Of a stretch of DNA of 33,073 bases, positions 7,915-16,251 are shown piece by piece; the stretch's first letter is position 1; each line of letters begins with the position of its first letter. The stretch lies in contig DBGM01000011.1 of NCBI GenBank assembly GCA_002295885.1, positions 1,726-34,798 of the forward strand, written 5' to 3'. This DNA is from Phycisphaerales bacterium UBA854 (GTDB lineage: Bacteria > Planctomycetota > Phycisphaerae > Phycisphaerales > SM1A02). The notes under the pieces were generated by a model, which saw only the letters and a program-made list of their open reading frames with translations, was not told the DNA's origin and did no database searches. Both the position numbers and the translations under genes were made by a program.

Positions 7915-7930
7915 TGCAATCCGCATGCCG
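7915..7930 (-). promoter_or_regulatory. Sigma54 (RpoN) promoter of flgE
   Basis: Read on the minus strand the site is CGGCATGCGGATTGCA: a perfect GG-N10-GC frame with five of seven matches to TGGCACG and a complete TTGCA. Transcription would start near 7904, leaving about 38 nt of leader containing the flgE Shine-Dalgarno. The NtrC-class activator encoded at 16787-18199 is the obvious candidate regulator. Confidence 0.72.
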
Positions 7931-8008
7931 CCCCGCAGAAGCATCACCACGGCATGGGCGCCGTCGCCGATGCGGTTTCGGCGGCATCATTTGCGCTCCT
8001 TCGAACGC

Positions 8009-8542
8009 CTATCCTTCGTCGTCTCCGCCCTCGTCACCGGCATCCTCGGTCGGTTCCTCGCCGTCGGCACCGTCCTCGGCATCCGCCTCCACCTCCGCAT
8101 CCGCCTCATCGGCATCCCCAACCAGCAGCGTCGGATCGATGATCGTCTCGACCCCGTCCAGGGGGAGGAACCAGCCGCTGTCGAGCTCGAGGGCGACTTC
8201 ACCCCCCTGCCGTACGACAGAAAGTACGTGTCCACCCACCCGCATTCCCTCGGGCGTCAGCCCACCGACGAAGTTCCCGATCATGGAACTCGCGGACGAC
8301 AGCTGGTTCTCGAAGACCAGCGACTCCAGCTTGTTCATCATCTGCAGATCGGATTCGATCGATCGGATCGAGTTCATCTGGTCCAGCAGTTCCGACGAGT
8401 CGCTTGGCGAGAGTGGATCCTGGTTGGCCAGTTCGGTGAAGATGACGCGTATGAAATCCTCCGAGCTCATCTGGTTGAAACCGGACGACTCGGTACTGGG
8501 TGCCCCCGGCCCCAGTGGTGTGAATCCGTTGATCGCACTCAT
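8009..8542 (-). CDS. flgD: Flagellar hook cap / hook assembly protein FlgD
   Basis: A 177-residue FlgD, the scaffold that caps the growing hook and is later discarded. The conserved N-terminal segment is plain: 'EDFIRVIFTELANQDPLSP' followed by 'LLDQMNSIRSIESDLQM'. A short domain ('GGLTPEGMRVGGHVLSVV') follows, then from about residue 143 a highly acidic, Asp/Glu/Ala/Gly-rich tail. FlgD proteins are usually somewhat longer and have Ig-like/Tudor-like C-terminal domains, which seem shortened here. GGAGG lies 6 nt upstream of the ATG. The start overlaps the fliK stop as ATGA, implying translational coupling. Confidence 0.88.
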   Translation of the reverse strand: MSAINGFTPLGPGAPSTESSGFNQMSSEDFIRVIFTELANQDPLSPSDSSELLDQMNSIRSIESDLQMMNKLESLVFENQLSSASSMIGNFVGGLTPEGMRVGGHVLSVVRQGGEVALELDSGWFLPLDGVETIIDPTLLVGDADEADAEVEADAEDGADGEEPTEDAGDEGGDDEG

Positions 8543-9591
8543 GGCTGACCTCCTTCGCTCGAACCCGCCGGGTCCGGTTGAATTGCAAGCATGTCCTCGA
8601 ACAACCACCGCTCGTCCGGCACCGGATGGGATCCGGAGCGTCGGCGATGCCGCCGTTCCTCGTGTTGTCGTTCCTCGTCTTCATCCGCACGCATCGGCTC
8701 GTGCCCGGGCGTCTCGTACTCCACGCCCAGCGGCCCCTGCACGACCAGACGGTCCACCACCAGTCCCTTTGCCTCCAGGCCGCTTCGGAGCGAGGCGATG
8801 TCGCGAACCAGTGCTTCGGCTCCCGACGCACGACCGGCGTGCAGCGTGCAGGAGATCTCTCCACCGTGCACCGACATCTGAATGGTGACCGTGCCCAGCA
8901 GCGGCGGGTCGAGCGTGATCCTCGCAACCCCTCCGCGTCCTGCCGCCAGGGTCGTCAGCGATGACAGCACGCCGGGGGCCGAACCGCGTGCAGCGTCCCC
9001 GACCGGCGTACCGGCCGGCTCGATCATCGGTGCCGTCGGCTGCGGAAGCAGGGTGCGTGCATCGAGACCAGCCTGCCGCGAGAATGCCACCGCCAGTTCG
9101 ACCCGCTGAACCTCTCCTCCGACCGGAAGGGAGTCCGGAGCCGCACCGGCGGGGATCCGCGCCGTGGAATCGGTGCTGCGATCCGCCAACGGAGTCCCGT
9201 CGCCCTGTGGGGATGCGCCGCCTGCGGTCGACTCCACCTCCATGCGTACGACCGGCATCTGGCGTGGCGGATCCGAGGCATCGCCCTTCGGGGCCACGGT
9301 TTCCAGAACCGGCCAGGGGCCCACGGGGGGCAGCTGCCGCGCGGCACCATCGGCCGTATTCGGCATGATTTGCGCGGTCGGCGGCGATCCCGTTCGATCC
9401 GCGGTCGGCAGGTGATGCGTCCCGTCCAGCACCAGGCTGAATCCCAACTCGTCACTTGAAATGGGCTCCATACCGCCGGGAACCCCGTCCAGGAGTGTCC
9501 GCTGGCTGTCGTCAGGGTGCGATGCCGGGCTGGAGGTTGGCGTGAGCATGAGCGGAGCGTCCGTCTGAGGTGGGGGCGGCACTGCCTCCAC
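8539..9591 (-). CDS. fliK: Flagellar hook-length control protein FliK
   Basis: A 350-residue protein: a long Pro/Ala/Gly-rich, low-complexity N-terminal part (the molecular-ruler region, about residues 1-225) and a C-terminal FliK/hook-length domain marked by 'ARITLDPPLLGTVTIQM' and 'LRSGLEAKGLVVDRLVV'. FliK measures hook length and triggers the export switch from hook to filament substrates. The GTG at 9591 has GGAAG 6 nt upstream; this start makes an 80-bp overlap with the preceding MotE-like gene. A later in-frame ATG at 9549 has no good Shine-Dalgarno. It overlaps flgD by 4 bp. Confidence 0.85.
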   Translation of the reverse strand: MEAVPPPPQTDAPLMLTPTSSPASHPDDSQRTLLDGVPGGMEPISSDELGFSLVLDGTHHLPTADRTGSPPTAQIMPNTADGAARQLPPVGPWPVLETVAPKGDASDPPRQMPVVRMEVESTAGGASPQGDGTPLADRSTDSTARIPAGAAPDSLPVGGEVQRVELAVAFSRQAGLDARTLLPQPTAPMIEPAGTPVGDAARGSAPGVLSSLTTLAAGRGGVARITLDPPLLGTVTIQMSVHGGEISCTLHAGRASGAEALVRDIASLRSGLEAKGLVVDRLVVQGPLGVEYETPGHEPMRADEDEERQHEERRHRRRSGSHPVPDERWLFEDMLAIQPDPAGSSEGGQP

Positions 9592-10213
9592 TCATTGCTT
9601 CCAGCAAATCCTTCGCCAAACGGATTTCGGTTCCGGCATCGAACGTCTGAAGGATCCTTGACGCTGAACGGGACTCCATGGCGGACAGATACTGCACCGC
9701 ACGATCCATCTGCCCCTCCTCCACCAGCAGGAGCAGCCAGGCCTTGGCACGATCAGGGCGGGCCTGCTCGTAGAGGCGGACCGTCTGCTTGAAGGCCTCG
9801 TCGTTCACCCGCCGATCGCGTTCCTGGAGCTGATCACGCAGGGCCTGCTCCTTGGCGGCCAGCGACTGCTTCTGCAGCTCCAGTTCCGTGAGACGGGCCT
9901 GGACCTCGAGACTGCGCCGTTCCGCCTCCTCGACCAGTCCCTGCAGTCGCTGCTCGCTCTGCATTCGCCAGTGTTCGAGCCATTCCAGACGCTGTTGACT
10001 GCTGAATCCGGATGCGGCCTCCACGACGCCATCGGTCCCGGAAGGAACCTGAGGTTCGACGACCTCCTCGGGCGACGAACTGATCCACGCCCGCAATGCA
10101 TTGATCCGATCGGCGTCCAGTCGGCCCGTCTGCCACATCCAAACGGCGAGGAAAAGCAGTACGAGAAGATTCACGACCGCGACAAAGCTGGTGATGGTCC
10201 ACGCCTGTTTCAT
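9512..10213 (-). CDS. MotE-like flagellar protein (membrane anchor, coiled coil, MgtE-N-like end)
   Basis: A 233-residue protein with one N-terminal transmembrane helix (about residues 7-28), a linker, a long Glu/Arg/Gln-rich coiled coil (about 70-140) and a C-terminal helical unit 'YEQARPDRAKAWLLLLVEE' plus 'LSAMESRSASRILQTF'. That repeat pattern matches MotE and the related N-terminal domain of MgtE transporters. MotE-type proteins sit in the inner membrane and are linked to stator or motor function. Position between fliJ and fliK is a common one for this family. ATGA overlap with fliJ. The exact partner is inferred. Confidence 0.68.
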   Translation of the reverse strand: MKQAWTITSFVAVVNLLVLLFLAVWMWQTGRLDADRINALRAWISSSPEEVVEPQVPSGTDGVVEAASGFSSQQRLEWLEHWRMQSEQRLQGLVEEAERRSLEVQARLTELELQKQSLAAKEQALRDQLQERDRRVNDEAFKQTVRLYEQARPDRAKAWLLLLVEEGQMDRAVQYLSAMESRSASRILQTFDAGTEIRLAKDLLEAMSGGSAAPTSDGRSAHAHANLQPGIAP

Positions 10214-10659
10214 GTCTGCAGCTCCCTCGAAGCACGGGTTGCGACCAGATCGTCCTGGGCCCGACGCTCGGCACGCCGGCAGTCCCGATCCCATGTCTTC
10301 CTGGCCCGGTCCCGGAGACATTCGATCCCCTTGCGACGTTGACGGCATGCCCGCCACGCATCACGCGCCGTATCCAGGGCACCATGCACCTCGGCCATTT
10401 CAGCGAGCAGAGCGCGGATGCGCCGCATCACCTGCACGGACTGTCCCGCGTGGGCACGCAGCGTATCGATGTCGACCTTTCCCACCAGTTCGGTGCGGGC
10501 CTGACTCCGGTTCGCCTCGAGGAATCCACGGTGTTCCACCAGACCGCGTTCCAGCGCGTTTCGGCGCTTGACGATCGTGGCGATGGCCTGCTTGGCGTTC
10601 TCCTCCTCGGCGACCCTCGCCTCGAGCACGGACTGGTAGGCGAACACGAACCGCTTCAA
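10210..10659 (-). CDS. fliJ: Flagellar export protein FliJ
   Basis: A 149-residue, almost entirely helical, highly charged protein beginning MKRFVFAYQSVLEARVAEEE, the usual FliJ opening. FliJ forms the coiled-coil stalk inside the FliI hexamer and couples it to FlhA of the type III export apparatus. The start codon is TTG with GGAGGT about 6 nt upstream, and it overlaps the fliI stop (TTGA). It is coupled in turn to the MotE-like gene by ATGA. Confidence 0.82.
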   Translation of the reverse strand: MKRFVFAYQSVLEARVAEEENAKQAIATIVKRRNALERGLVEHRGFLEANRSQARTELVGKVDIDTLRAHAGQSVQVMRRIRALLAEMAEVHGALDTARDAWRACRQRRKGIECLRDRARKTWDRDCRRAERRAQDDLVATRASRELQT

Positions 10660-12005
10660 CCCGCACCTCCCCCGTTCACTCGCTGCCGCGTCTGGACCGA
10701 ATGGGTCGCCATCTGCACAAGTGCCCGGCAGGTTTCGGGATAGGCGGACCGGTCATCGAGATCCTGCGCCAGGTAGTCCATGATCGCGGGCTGCAGCTCG
10801 ATGGCCGCATCACTGCGTGGATTCGAACCCCCGGCGTAGGCACCGATCGACACGAGATCCTCGACGTCGGACCATGCGGCCAGCATGCTCACAATCTCAC
10901 GGCGGGCCGCAACGTGGTTTGGATCGCTGACCTGGTCGGCCAGACGGGATACGGACTGCAGGGGATCGATGGCCGGGTAGTGGCCACGGGACGCCAAGTC
11001 CTTGGACAGAACGAGGTGACCGTCCAGCACACCCAGTGCTGCATCGGTGACCGGCTCCGCCATGTCGTCCCCCTCCACCAGCACGGTGTAGAGACCGGTG
11101 ATGGATCCACCTCCACGGACCGTTCCGGCCCGCTCGATCAGTCTCGGAAGCTGGGCGAACACCGACGGTGGATACCCCCGCGTCGCGGGATGCTCTCCGG
11201 ACGCAAGACCGATCTGCCGGAGAGCGTGCGCGTGCCGGGTCAACGAGTCCATGCAGAACAGCACGTGGGCTCCATCGTCCCGCAGCGCCTCCGCCGCAGC
11301 CATGGCCAGATAGGTCGCCCGGGCCCGGCGAAGCGGCGACTCGTCGCCCGTCGATACCACCACGATCGCCCGGGCCAGCCCTTCATCTCCCAGGGTCTGC
11401 TCGACGAACTCGGCCGCCTCGCGTCCCCGCTCTCCGACCAGCGCGATCACGACGGCATCGGCGGCGGTCGCCCGGGTTATGGAGGCCAGCAGCGTCGACT
11501 TCCCAACCCCCGGACCCGAGAAGATCCCCAGCCGCTGGCCGCGACCGATGGTCAGGAGGCCGTCGATGGAACGTATTCCCGTGGGCAGCGGATCACGGAT
11601 GATGTCCCGCTCCATGGGCGAGACACCGTCTCCCGACAGCGGACGCCAGCTGAGGTCGCGGATCGGGCCTCGCCCGTCCAGCGGCTGCCCCATCGCGTCG
11701 ACCACCCGACCCAGCATGCCGTGTCCGACCTGCACCCGACCAGCATCGGTCCGTGCCCGCACCGGACATCCCGGGCGGACGCCGTCCACGTGATCGTAGA
11801 GCATCACCACTGCGTCGGAATCGTCGAAGCCGACGACTTCACCCCGGACCGGAAGTTCTCCGGCTCCGTCGAGTTCGACCACCGAACCCAGCGGAAGCGG
11901 CAGATGCCGCACCCGCAGGGACATCCCCTGCACCGAGACCACGGAGCCCGAGATCCCCAGCAGTTGGGCCGAGTCGGCGTCCTGCAGCTGCTGTTCAAGC
12001 ACCAT
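10656..12005 (-). CDS. fliI: Flagellum-specific export ATPase FliI
   Basis: A 449-residue AAA-type rotary ATPase related to the F1 beta subunit; it energises loading of substrates into the flagellar type III export gate. It shows Walker A 'GIFSGPGVGKSTLL', 'ALVGERGREAAEFV', Walker B 'HVLFCMDSLTRHAHALRQI' and the family segment 'GEHPATRGYPPSVFAQLP'. The N-terminal beta-barrel domain and C-terminal helical domain are complete. Two in-frame ATGs exist (12011 and 12005); AGGTGG lies 3 and 9 nt before them, so the start is uncertain by two residues. The 5' end overlaps fliH by 11 bp. Confidence 0.94.
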   Translation of the reverse strand: MVLEQQLQDADSAQLLGISGSVVSVQGMSLRVRHLPLPLGSVVELDGAGELPVRGEVVGFDDSDAVVMLYDHVDGVRPGCPVRARTDAGRVQVGHGMLGRVVDAMGQPLDGRGPIRDLSWRPLSGDGVSPMERDIIRDPLPTGIRSIDGLLTIGRGQRLGIFSGPGVGKSTLLASITRATAADAVVIALVGERGREAAEFVEQTLGDEGLARAIVVVSTGDESPLRRARATYLAMAAAEALRDDGAHVLFCMDSLTRHAHALRQIGLASGEHPATRGYPPSVFAQLPRLIERAGTVRGGGSITGLYTVLVEGDDMAEPVTDAALGVLDGHLVLSKDLASRGHYPAIDPLQSVSRLADQVSDPNHVAARREIVSMLAAWSDVEDLVSIGAYAGGSNPRSDAAIELQPAIMDYLAQDLDDRSAYPETCRALVQMATHSVQTRQRVNGGGAG

Positions 12006-12714
12006 CGGCATTGGCCACCTGTTGAACCGGCTCGTCGGGAAGCATGAGTTCCGCCATGCGCTGGAGCTGCGTCTCGAGCGAAGCATCGATGACGCCTCCG
12101 TCCAGCTCGATTCGGCATCCGCCGGGAGCGAGCCCGGGTTCGATCCGAATGGTGGCGTCCCGGCAGTTTCCGAATGCTCCCAGCAGATCTCCCAGCAGCT
12201 CGGCCACCAGCGGCTCGTCGTCGGGACTGATCACGATCACCAGGTCGGATGCGGAACGAACCAGTCCCATGGCCGACTCAAGCTGCGTACGAATGATCCC
12301 CGAGTCGATGCGGACGGTGCGATGGACGATCTGCCCGGACAACTTGGCGGCCAGTTCCACGACGTCGCGCTGGGCGGATCGGAACATCGCGGCCCGATCC
12401 TCCTGCCAGCGATCCAACGCCTCCGACCAGGCGGTGGCGAGCGTCTGGAATCGCTCCCCGTGACTTGCGACGGACTCGGCCCGCCCTTCGGCCATGCCCT
12501 GCTCCAGCCCTTCCCGGTGTCCGGCCTGTCGGCCGTCCTCCCGCGCGGACTCCTGCATCCGGGCGGCCTCGACCCGGGCGGATTCGATGATGGCGGCAGC
12601 CGCATCCCGGGCATCCCGGATGATCACCTCGGCCCGACGATCGAAATCCTCGATCTCCATCGGTCCCAGTCGGTGCTGACCACCGTCGAGCTGATCCTGC
12701 TTGATGACCGTCAT
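11995..12714 (-). CDS. fliH: Flagellar assembly protein FliH
   Basis: A 239-residue export-ATPase regulator resembling a fusion of F/V-ATPase stalk subunits. An Ala/Glu/Arg-rich helix (about residues 22-75, 'IIRDARDAAAAIIESARVE', with the Gly-containing stretch 'GHREGLEQGMAEGRAE') is followed by the globular C-terminal domain ('FRSAQRDVVELAAKLSGQI' ... 'PGGCRIELDGGVIDASLETQL'). GAGGG is 4 nt upstream of the ATG. It sits 7 bp after fliG and overlaps fliI. Confidence 0.88.
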   Translation of the reverse strand: MTVIKQDQLDGGQHRLGPMEIEDFDRRAEVIIRDARDAAAAIIESARVEAARMQESAREDGRQAGHREGLEQGMAEGRAESVASHGERFQTLATAWSEALDRWQEDRAAMFRSAQRDVVELAAKLSGQIVHRTVRIDSGIIRTQLESAMGLVRSASDLVIVISPDDEPLVAELLGDLLGAFGNCRDATIRIEPGLAPGGCRIELDGGVIDASLETQLQRMAELMLPDEPVQQVANADGA

Positions 12715-12721
12715 GCAACCC

Positions 12722-13762
12722 TCAAACGACGAGTTCCGACTCGCCTCCCCTGCTGGTGATGATCAGTTCGCCCGCATCCTCGAGCCGACGGACGACGTCC
12801 ACGATCCGCTGCTGCGCCGACTCCACATCGGAGAGCCGCACCGGTCCCATGTATTCCATGTCCTCGACGATGAGATCGGCCGCGCGGGTGGACATGTTGG
12901 AGAACACGATCTCCTTGAGTTCGTCCGATGCGGTCTTCAGTGCCAGGGCGAGCTCGCTGTTGTCGATCTCGCGCAGCACGCTCTGGATGCCCTTGCCGTC
13001 GACATGGATGATGTCCTCGAAGACGAACATGAGACGACGGATCTCCTCCACCAGTTGGGGGTCGTTGTTCTCCATGTCGTCCATGATCTTCTTCTCGGTG
13101 GTCCGGTCGCAGAGATTCAGCACTTCGGCGACGGTCTCGACTCCGCCAACGCGTTCCGAGGAGCTGGCGAGCATGTTCGAAAGCCGGTCTTCGAGCCCCG
13201 CCTCCACCTCCTGCACGATGTCCGGATTGGTCTGGTCCATGCTTGCGACCCGGCGGACGACCTCGACCTGCTTGTCCTCGGGCAGTCCGACCAGGATCTC
13301 GGAGGCGCGGGCGTGCCCGAGATGGCTGACGATGAGGGCGATGGTCTGGGGATGCTCGTCCTGGATGAAGGTGAGCAGAGTCTCGGCCTCGACGCGCTGG
13401 AGGAAGCTGAACGGCGTCCGCTGCACCTGGGTCTCGATCTGCCCGATGATGTGGGCGGCCCGATCGGGGTCGAGGGACTCCTTCAGCAGCCGCTTGGCGT
13501 ACTCCAGACCACCCTCCCGCACGTAGCGGTTGGCCAACTGCAGGTTGTAGAACTCCTCCACGACCCCTTCGATGAGCTCGTTGGGAACCTCCTCGATGGT
13601 GGCGAGCGCGGCCGTCACCTCCTGCACGACATCCTGCGGCAGGCAGCGCAGCAGATTCGACGCCGATGCTTCGTCCAGACTCAACAGCAGGATCGCCGAT
13701 TTGACGACGCCGTCGATGTCCTCGAGCCTCTCCGGCAGCTTCTGACCGATGCGGAACGACAT
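12722..13762 (-). CDS. fliG: Flagellar motor switch protein FliG
   Basis: A 346-residue C-ring protein that takes part in torque generation, switching and binding to FliF. All three domains are evident: N-terminal 'KSAILLLSLDEASASNLLR', the middle EHPQTIA motif ('IQDEHPQTIALIVSHL') and the C-terminal torque domain 'MFVFEDIIHVDGKGIQSVL'...'RAADLIVEDMEYMGPVRL', in which the charged residues known to interact with MotA are largely kept. Normal family length. Starts 8 bp after the fliF stop. Confidence 0.96.
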   Translation of the reverse strand: MSFRIGQKLPERLEDIDGVVKSAILLLSLDEASASNLLRCLPQDVVQEVTAALATIEEVPNELIEGVVEEFYNLQLANRYVREGGLEYAKRLLKESLDPDRAAHIIGQIETQVQRTPFSFLQRVEAETLLTFIQDEHPQTIALIVSHLGHARASEILVGLPEDKQVEVVRRVASMDQTNPDIVQEVEAGLEDRLSNMLASSSERVGGVETVAEVLNLCDRTTEKKIMDDMENNDPQLVEEIRRLMFVFEDIIHVDGKGIQSVLREIDNSELALALKTASDELKEIVFSNMSTRAADLIVEDMEYMGPVRLSDVESAQQRIVDVVRRLEDAGELIITSRGGESELVV

Positions 13763-13770
13763 GGCTTCTC

Positions 13771-15408
13771 CTAGGACTCCGTCCGGACCCAGCGGCGCAG
13801 GACGTGGGCAACCTCCTCGGGACTGTTCTGCACCGAGGATCTGATCTGTTCGAGCATCACGGAGCGCCGTACCGCCTCATCACCGATCTCGACGCCCTCG
13901 AGCACCACCTGGGAATCCTCGACCTCGTCAACGATCTCGACGTCCACGCCAGGAGACGCTTCCGCCGATGCGATGGTCGACTCGGAGATGGATCCGGTCG
14001 CGGTGCGCCGGAGCATCAGGAACATGAGACCGAGACACAGCACGACCAGTGATCCCAGTCCGATGGTGCCTGCCATGTCGGAGTTGGCGAACTGCGTGGC
14101 CCAACCGGCCTCCTCGACGGGGCCCGCCGGTCGCAGTCCCGAAACGGCCGTGAACATCATCACCGTCACGTCACCCGCCTCGCCTCCGTCGAGCGAGGTG
14201 GTGTCGACCAACGGCTGCACCTGCTGTTCGATCTCGGTCAGCGTGCTTTCCACGAGGTCGTCGAACAGTGCCGGATCGATCGGATCCGTGCCGTATTCCG
14301 AGCCGTAGAGGCCCTGGAAGTAGGTCCGGGGAATGCCGATGCTGGCGTTGATCTTCAGGGCGTAGCCGCCGCTGTCCAGAATGCGGTTGGTCGCGCTTCC
14401 AAAGGCCGGTACCTGACTGGTCTCCTGGCTGGTCTCCTTGTTGACCCGCCCCGGGCCGCGTGCGCCGGTGGTCACCCGCACGCCGGTGTTGGCCCGGATT
14501 CCGGGCTCCGATCCCCCGGTCCCCTGGGACTGCACGCTTTCCTCGAAGGTCTCGGCGGTGACCCCGACCTTGGGATCCTCGTAGGTCGTGACCTCGCGAA
14601 CCGTCTCCCGCGTGTCCACCACGGCATTGACCGAGATGCGCACCCCGGGGATGTAGCCCAGGGCGTCACCCAGTCGCTGCTTGGAATGCTTTTCGGCCGC
14701 GAGTTTGATGTCCATGTTCCGGGTCAGGGCCATCGAGTCGTCGCCCCGTGCGGAAAAGGATCGCCCCGTCATGGCATCGATCACCGCGACCGACTCGGTC
14801 TTGAGCCCGTGCGTCGCGCCCGCGACCATCCGGGCGATGGAATCCACCGCGGGCTGCGTCAGACCGTCGGTCACCGTGAGTACGGTGACCGACGCGGTCC
14901 GGGGGATGAAGGCCCGTCCGATTCCGACCGTCTCGTCGTCGCCGCTGATCACCACGGTCGCGGAACGGACGTTGGCCATCTGGCCGATCATCCGACCCAG
15001 GACGTTCTGCGTCGCCACCCTCGTCCGGGTCCGGTACTGCCCCTTGGTCAGGAAGAGACTCTCGTCCTTCACCATGGAATCGAAGTCGATCTGGTCTGGA
15101 CTGATGATCGACTGCTCGTTCATGCCGCTGACCACACGATCCCGGTCCGCCACCGGAACGAGGATCGCACCCCGGTCCTCCTCGTAGGACACACCGCTGC
15201 TGGCAAGGTAGTTGATCGCCGCCGCCTTGGATTCGGTGTTGAGACTCACCGGCAGCGGCACCATCGTCGACCGGCCCGAGTAGAGCGACACGACGAAGAG
15301 CACCATGGCCAGAATGACAACGACCGAGCCGATGAACAGCTTGGTGTTGGCTGATAGTTCTCGAATGTGCCCCCACGATTCGTGGAGCATCGTTCGAATC
15401 GACTGCAT
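13771..15408 (-). CDS. fliF: Flagellar MS-ring protein FliF
   Basis: A 545-residue inner-membrane ring protein that starts basal-body assembly. Two transmembrane segments bracket the periplasmic part: 'LFIGSVVVILAMVLFVVSLY' near the start and 'GTIGLGSLVVLCLGLMFLML' near residue 450. The ring-building motifs include 'VPLPVSLNTESKAAAINYL' and 'SATVVIS'. The C-terminal end 'SPEEVAHVLRRWV' is the FliG-binding tail. The ATG at 15408 has GGAGG 8 nt upstream; in-frame ATGs at 15423 and 15453 are less well placed. A 92-bp gap separates it from fliE. Confidence 0.93.
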   Translation of the reverse strand: MQSIRTMLHESWGHIRELSANTKLFIGSVVVILAMVLFVVSLYSGRSTMVPLPVSLNTESKAAAINYLASSGVSYEEDRGAILVPVADRDRVVSGMNEQSIISPDQIDFDSMVKDESLFLTKGQYRTRTRVATQNVLGRMIGQMANVRSATVVISGDDETVGIGRAFIPRTASVTVLTVTDGLTQPAVDSIARMVAGATHGLKTESVAVIDAMTGRSFSARGDDSMALTRNMDIKLAAEKHSKQRLGDALGYIPGVRISVNAVVDTRETVREVTTYEDPKVGVTAETFEESVQSQGTGGSEPGIRANTGVRVTTGARGPGRVNKETSQETSQVPAFGSATNRILDSGGYALKINASIGIPRTYFQGLYGSEYGTDPIDPALFDDLVESTLTEIEQQVQPLVDTTSLDGGEAGDVTVMMFTAVSGLRPAGPVEEAGWATQFANSDMAGTIGLGSLVVLCLGLMFLMLRRTATGSISESTIASAEASPGVDVEIVDEVEDSQVVLEGVEIGDEAVRRSVMLEQIRSSVQNSPEEVAHVLRRWVRTES

Positions 15409-15500
15409 CCGCCTGGCCTCCATGCCTGGGATCGATTCAGAGCCTGTCCGCATCCACCGTGTCGACCATCCTGGTCCGACGGTGAATCAGGCCGTTGTCA

Positions 15501-15812
15501 CTACACGCGAAGCTGCTTGACCTCCTCGTAGGCATCCAGGACCTTGTTTCGGACCTGAAGCAGCATTCGGAACGCCGTATCCGCCTTGCGTGCCGCGATG
15601 AGCACGCTTTCGATGTCGTCTCGTCGGCCGGCGGCGAAGTCCTCCGCCGCGACCTGCGCGTCCTGCTGAAGTTCGTTCACGCGGCCGATCTCCTGCTTGA
15701 GGAGATTCCCGAAGGCCGGATCACCCGGGCGGTTGGGGCCCCCGGTCGAAGGAAGACCCTTCACCCCCTGCAGGGCGTTCTGGTCTCCAATCAGTCCAAG
15801 TGGATCGGGCAT
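15501..15812 (-). CDS. fliE: Flagellar hook-basal body protein FliE
   Basis: A 103-residue protein that joins the MS ring and export gate to the proximal rod. The C-terminal two thirds carry the family pattern: 'FGNLLKQEIGRVNELQQDA' and 'ADTAFRMLLQVRNKVLDAY'. Length is normal. It stands 32 bp after flgC, with GAGGTGA about 9 nt before the ATG, in the common flgB-flgC-fliE order. Confidence 0.93.
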   Translation of the reverse strand: MPDPLGLIGDQNALQGVKGLPSTGGPNRPGDPAFGNLLKQEIGRVNELQQDAQVAAEDFAAGRRDDIESVLIAARKADTAFRMLLQVRNKVLDAYEEVKQLRV

Positions 15813-15844
15813 GGCGTGACGTCACCTCATCTGGGAACGCTCGA

Positions 15845-16249
15845 TCATCCGAGCAGTTCCAGCGCAATACTGTACATCGACTTCGTGGCCTCCGAGGCCG
15901 TAATGTTTGCCTCGTAGGCCCTGGCGGCCTCCATGGCGTTCATAAGTTCCGTGGTGACAGAGATGTTCGGGTAGCCCACGTAGCCGGCCTGGTCGGCAAA
16001 CGGGTTGTCCGGCTCGTACCGCTGGAGGGGTGCACCGTCGTCCAGGAGGATTTCCGAGACGTGCACCCCCAATGGCGAACCGGTGGAGGGATCTCCCGAG
16101 GCGAAGATCGGAATCCGCCTCCGGTAGGGCTCGTATTCCCCTGATTCGTTGAGGATCGTCTGGAAGTTGGCCAGGTTGCCCGAGATAGCGGTCATCCGCT
16201 CCCGCTGGCTGACGAGGCCCGAGACCGAGATGTCGAGTGCGTCAAACAT
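15845..16249 (-). CDS. flgC: Flagellar proximal rod protein FlgC
   Basis: A 134-residue rod protein. The N-terminal helix 'LDISVSGLVSQRERMTAIS' with 'GNLANFQT' and the C-terminal 'LMNAMEAARAYEANITA' are the conserved self-assembly segments. The N-terminal motif reads GNLANFQT rather than the more frequent xNxAN-xxT with Ile and Asn, a mild divergence. It starts 2 bp after the flgB stop. Confidence 0.93.
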   Translation of the reverse strand: MFDALDISVSGLVSQRERMTAISGNLANFQTILNESGEYEPYRRRIPIFASGDPSTGSPLGVHVSEILLDDGAPLQRYEPDNPFADQAGYVGYPNISVTTELMNAMEAARAYEANITASEATKSMYSIALELLG

Positions 16250-16251
16250 GA

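Noticed and set aside
10819..10830. GGATTCGAACCC, the reverse complement of a tRNA T-arm signature
   Set aside because: Lies inside the fliI coding sequence (encoding GGSNPRSD), with no acceptor stem or other arms around it.
10701..12047. Long plus-strand open frame opposite fliI
   Set aside because: Shadow of fliI, whose Walker and family motifs are unmistakable; the opposite frame has no recognisable feature.
15409..15500. Ten-codon open frame with an ATG in the fliE-fliF gap
   Set aside because: Very short, no supporting Shine-Dalgarno and no similarity to a known leader peptide.
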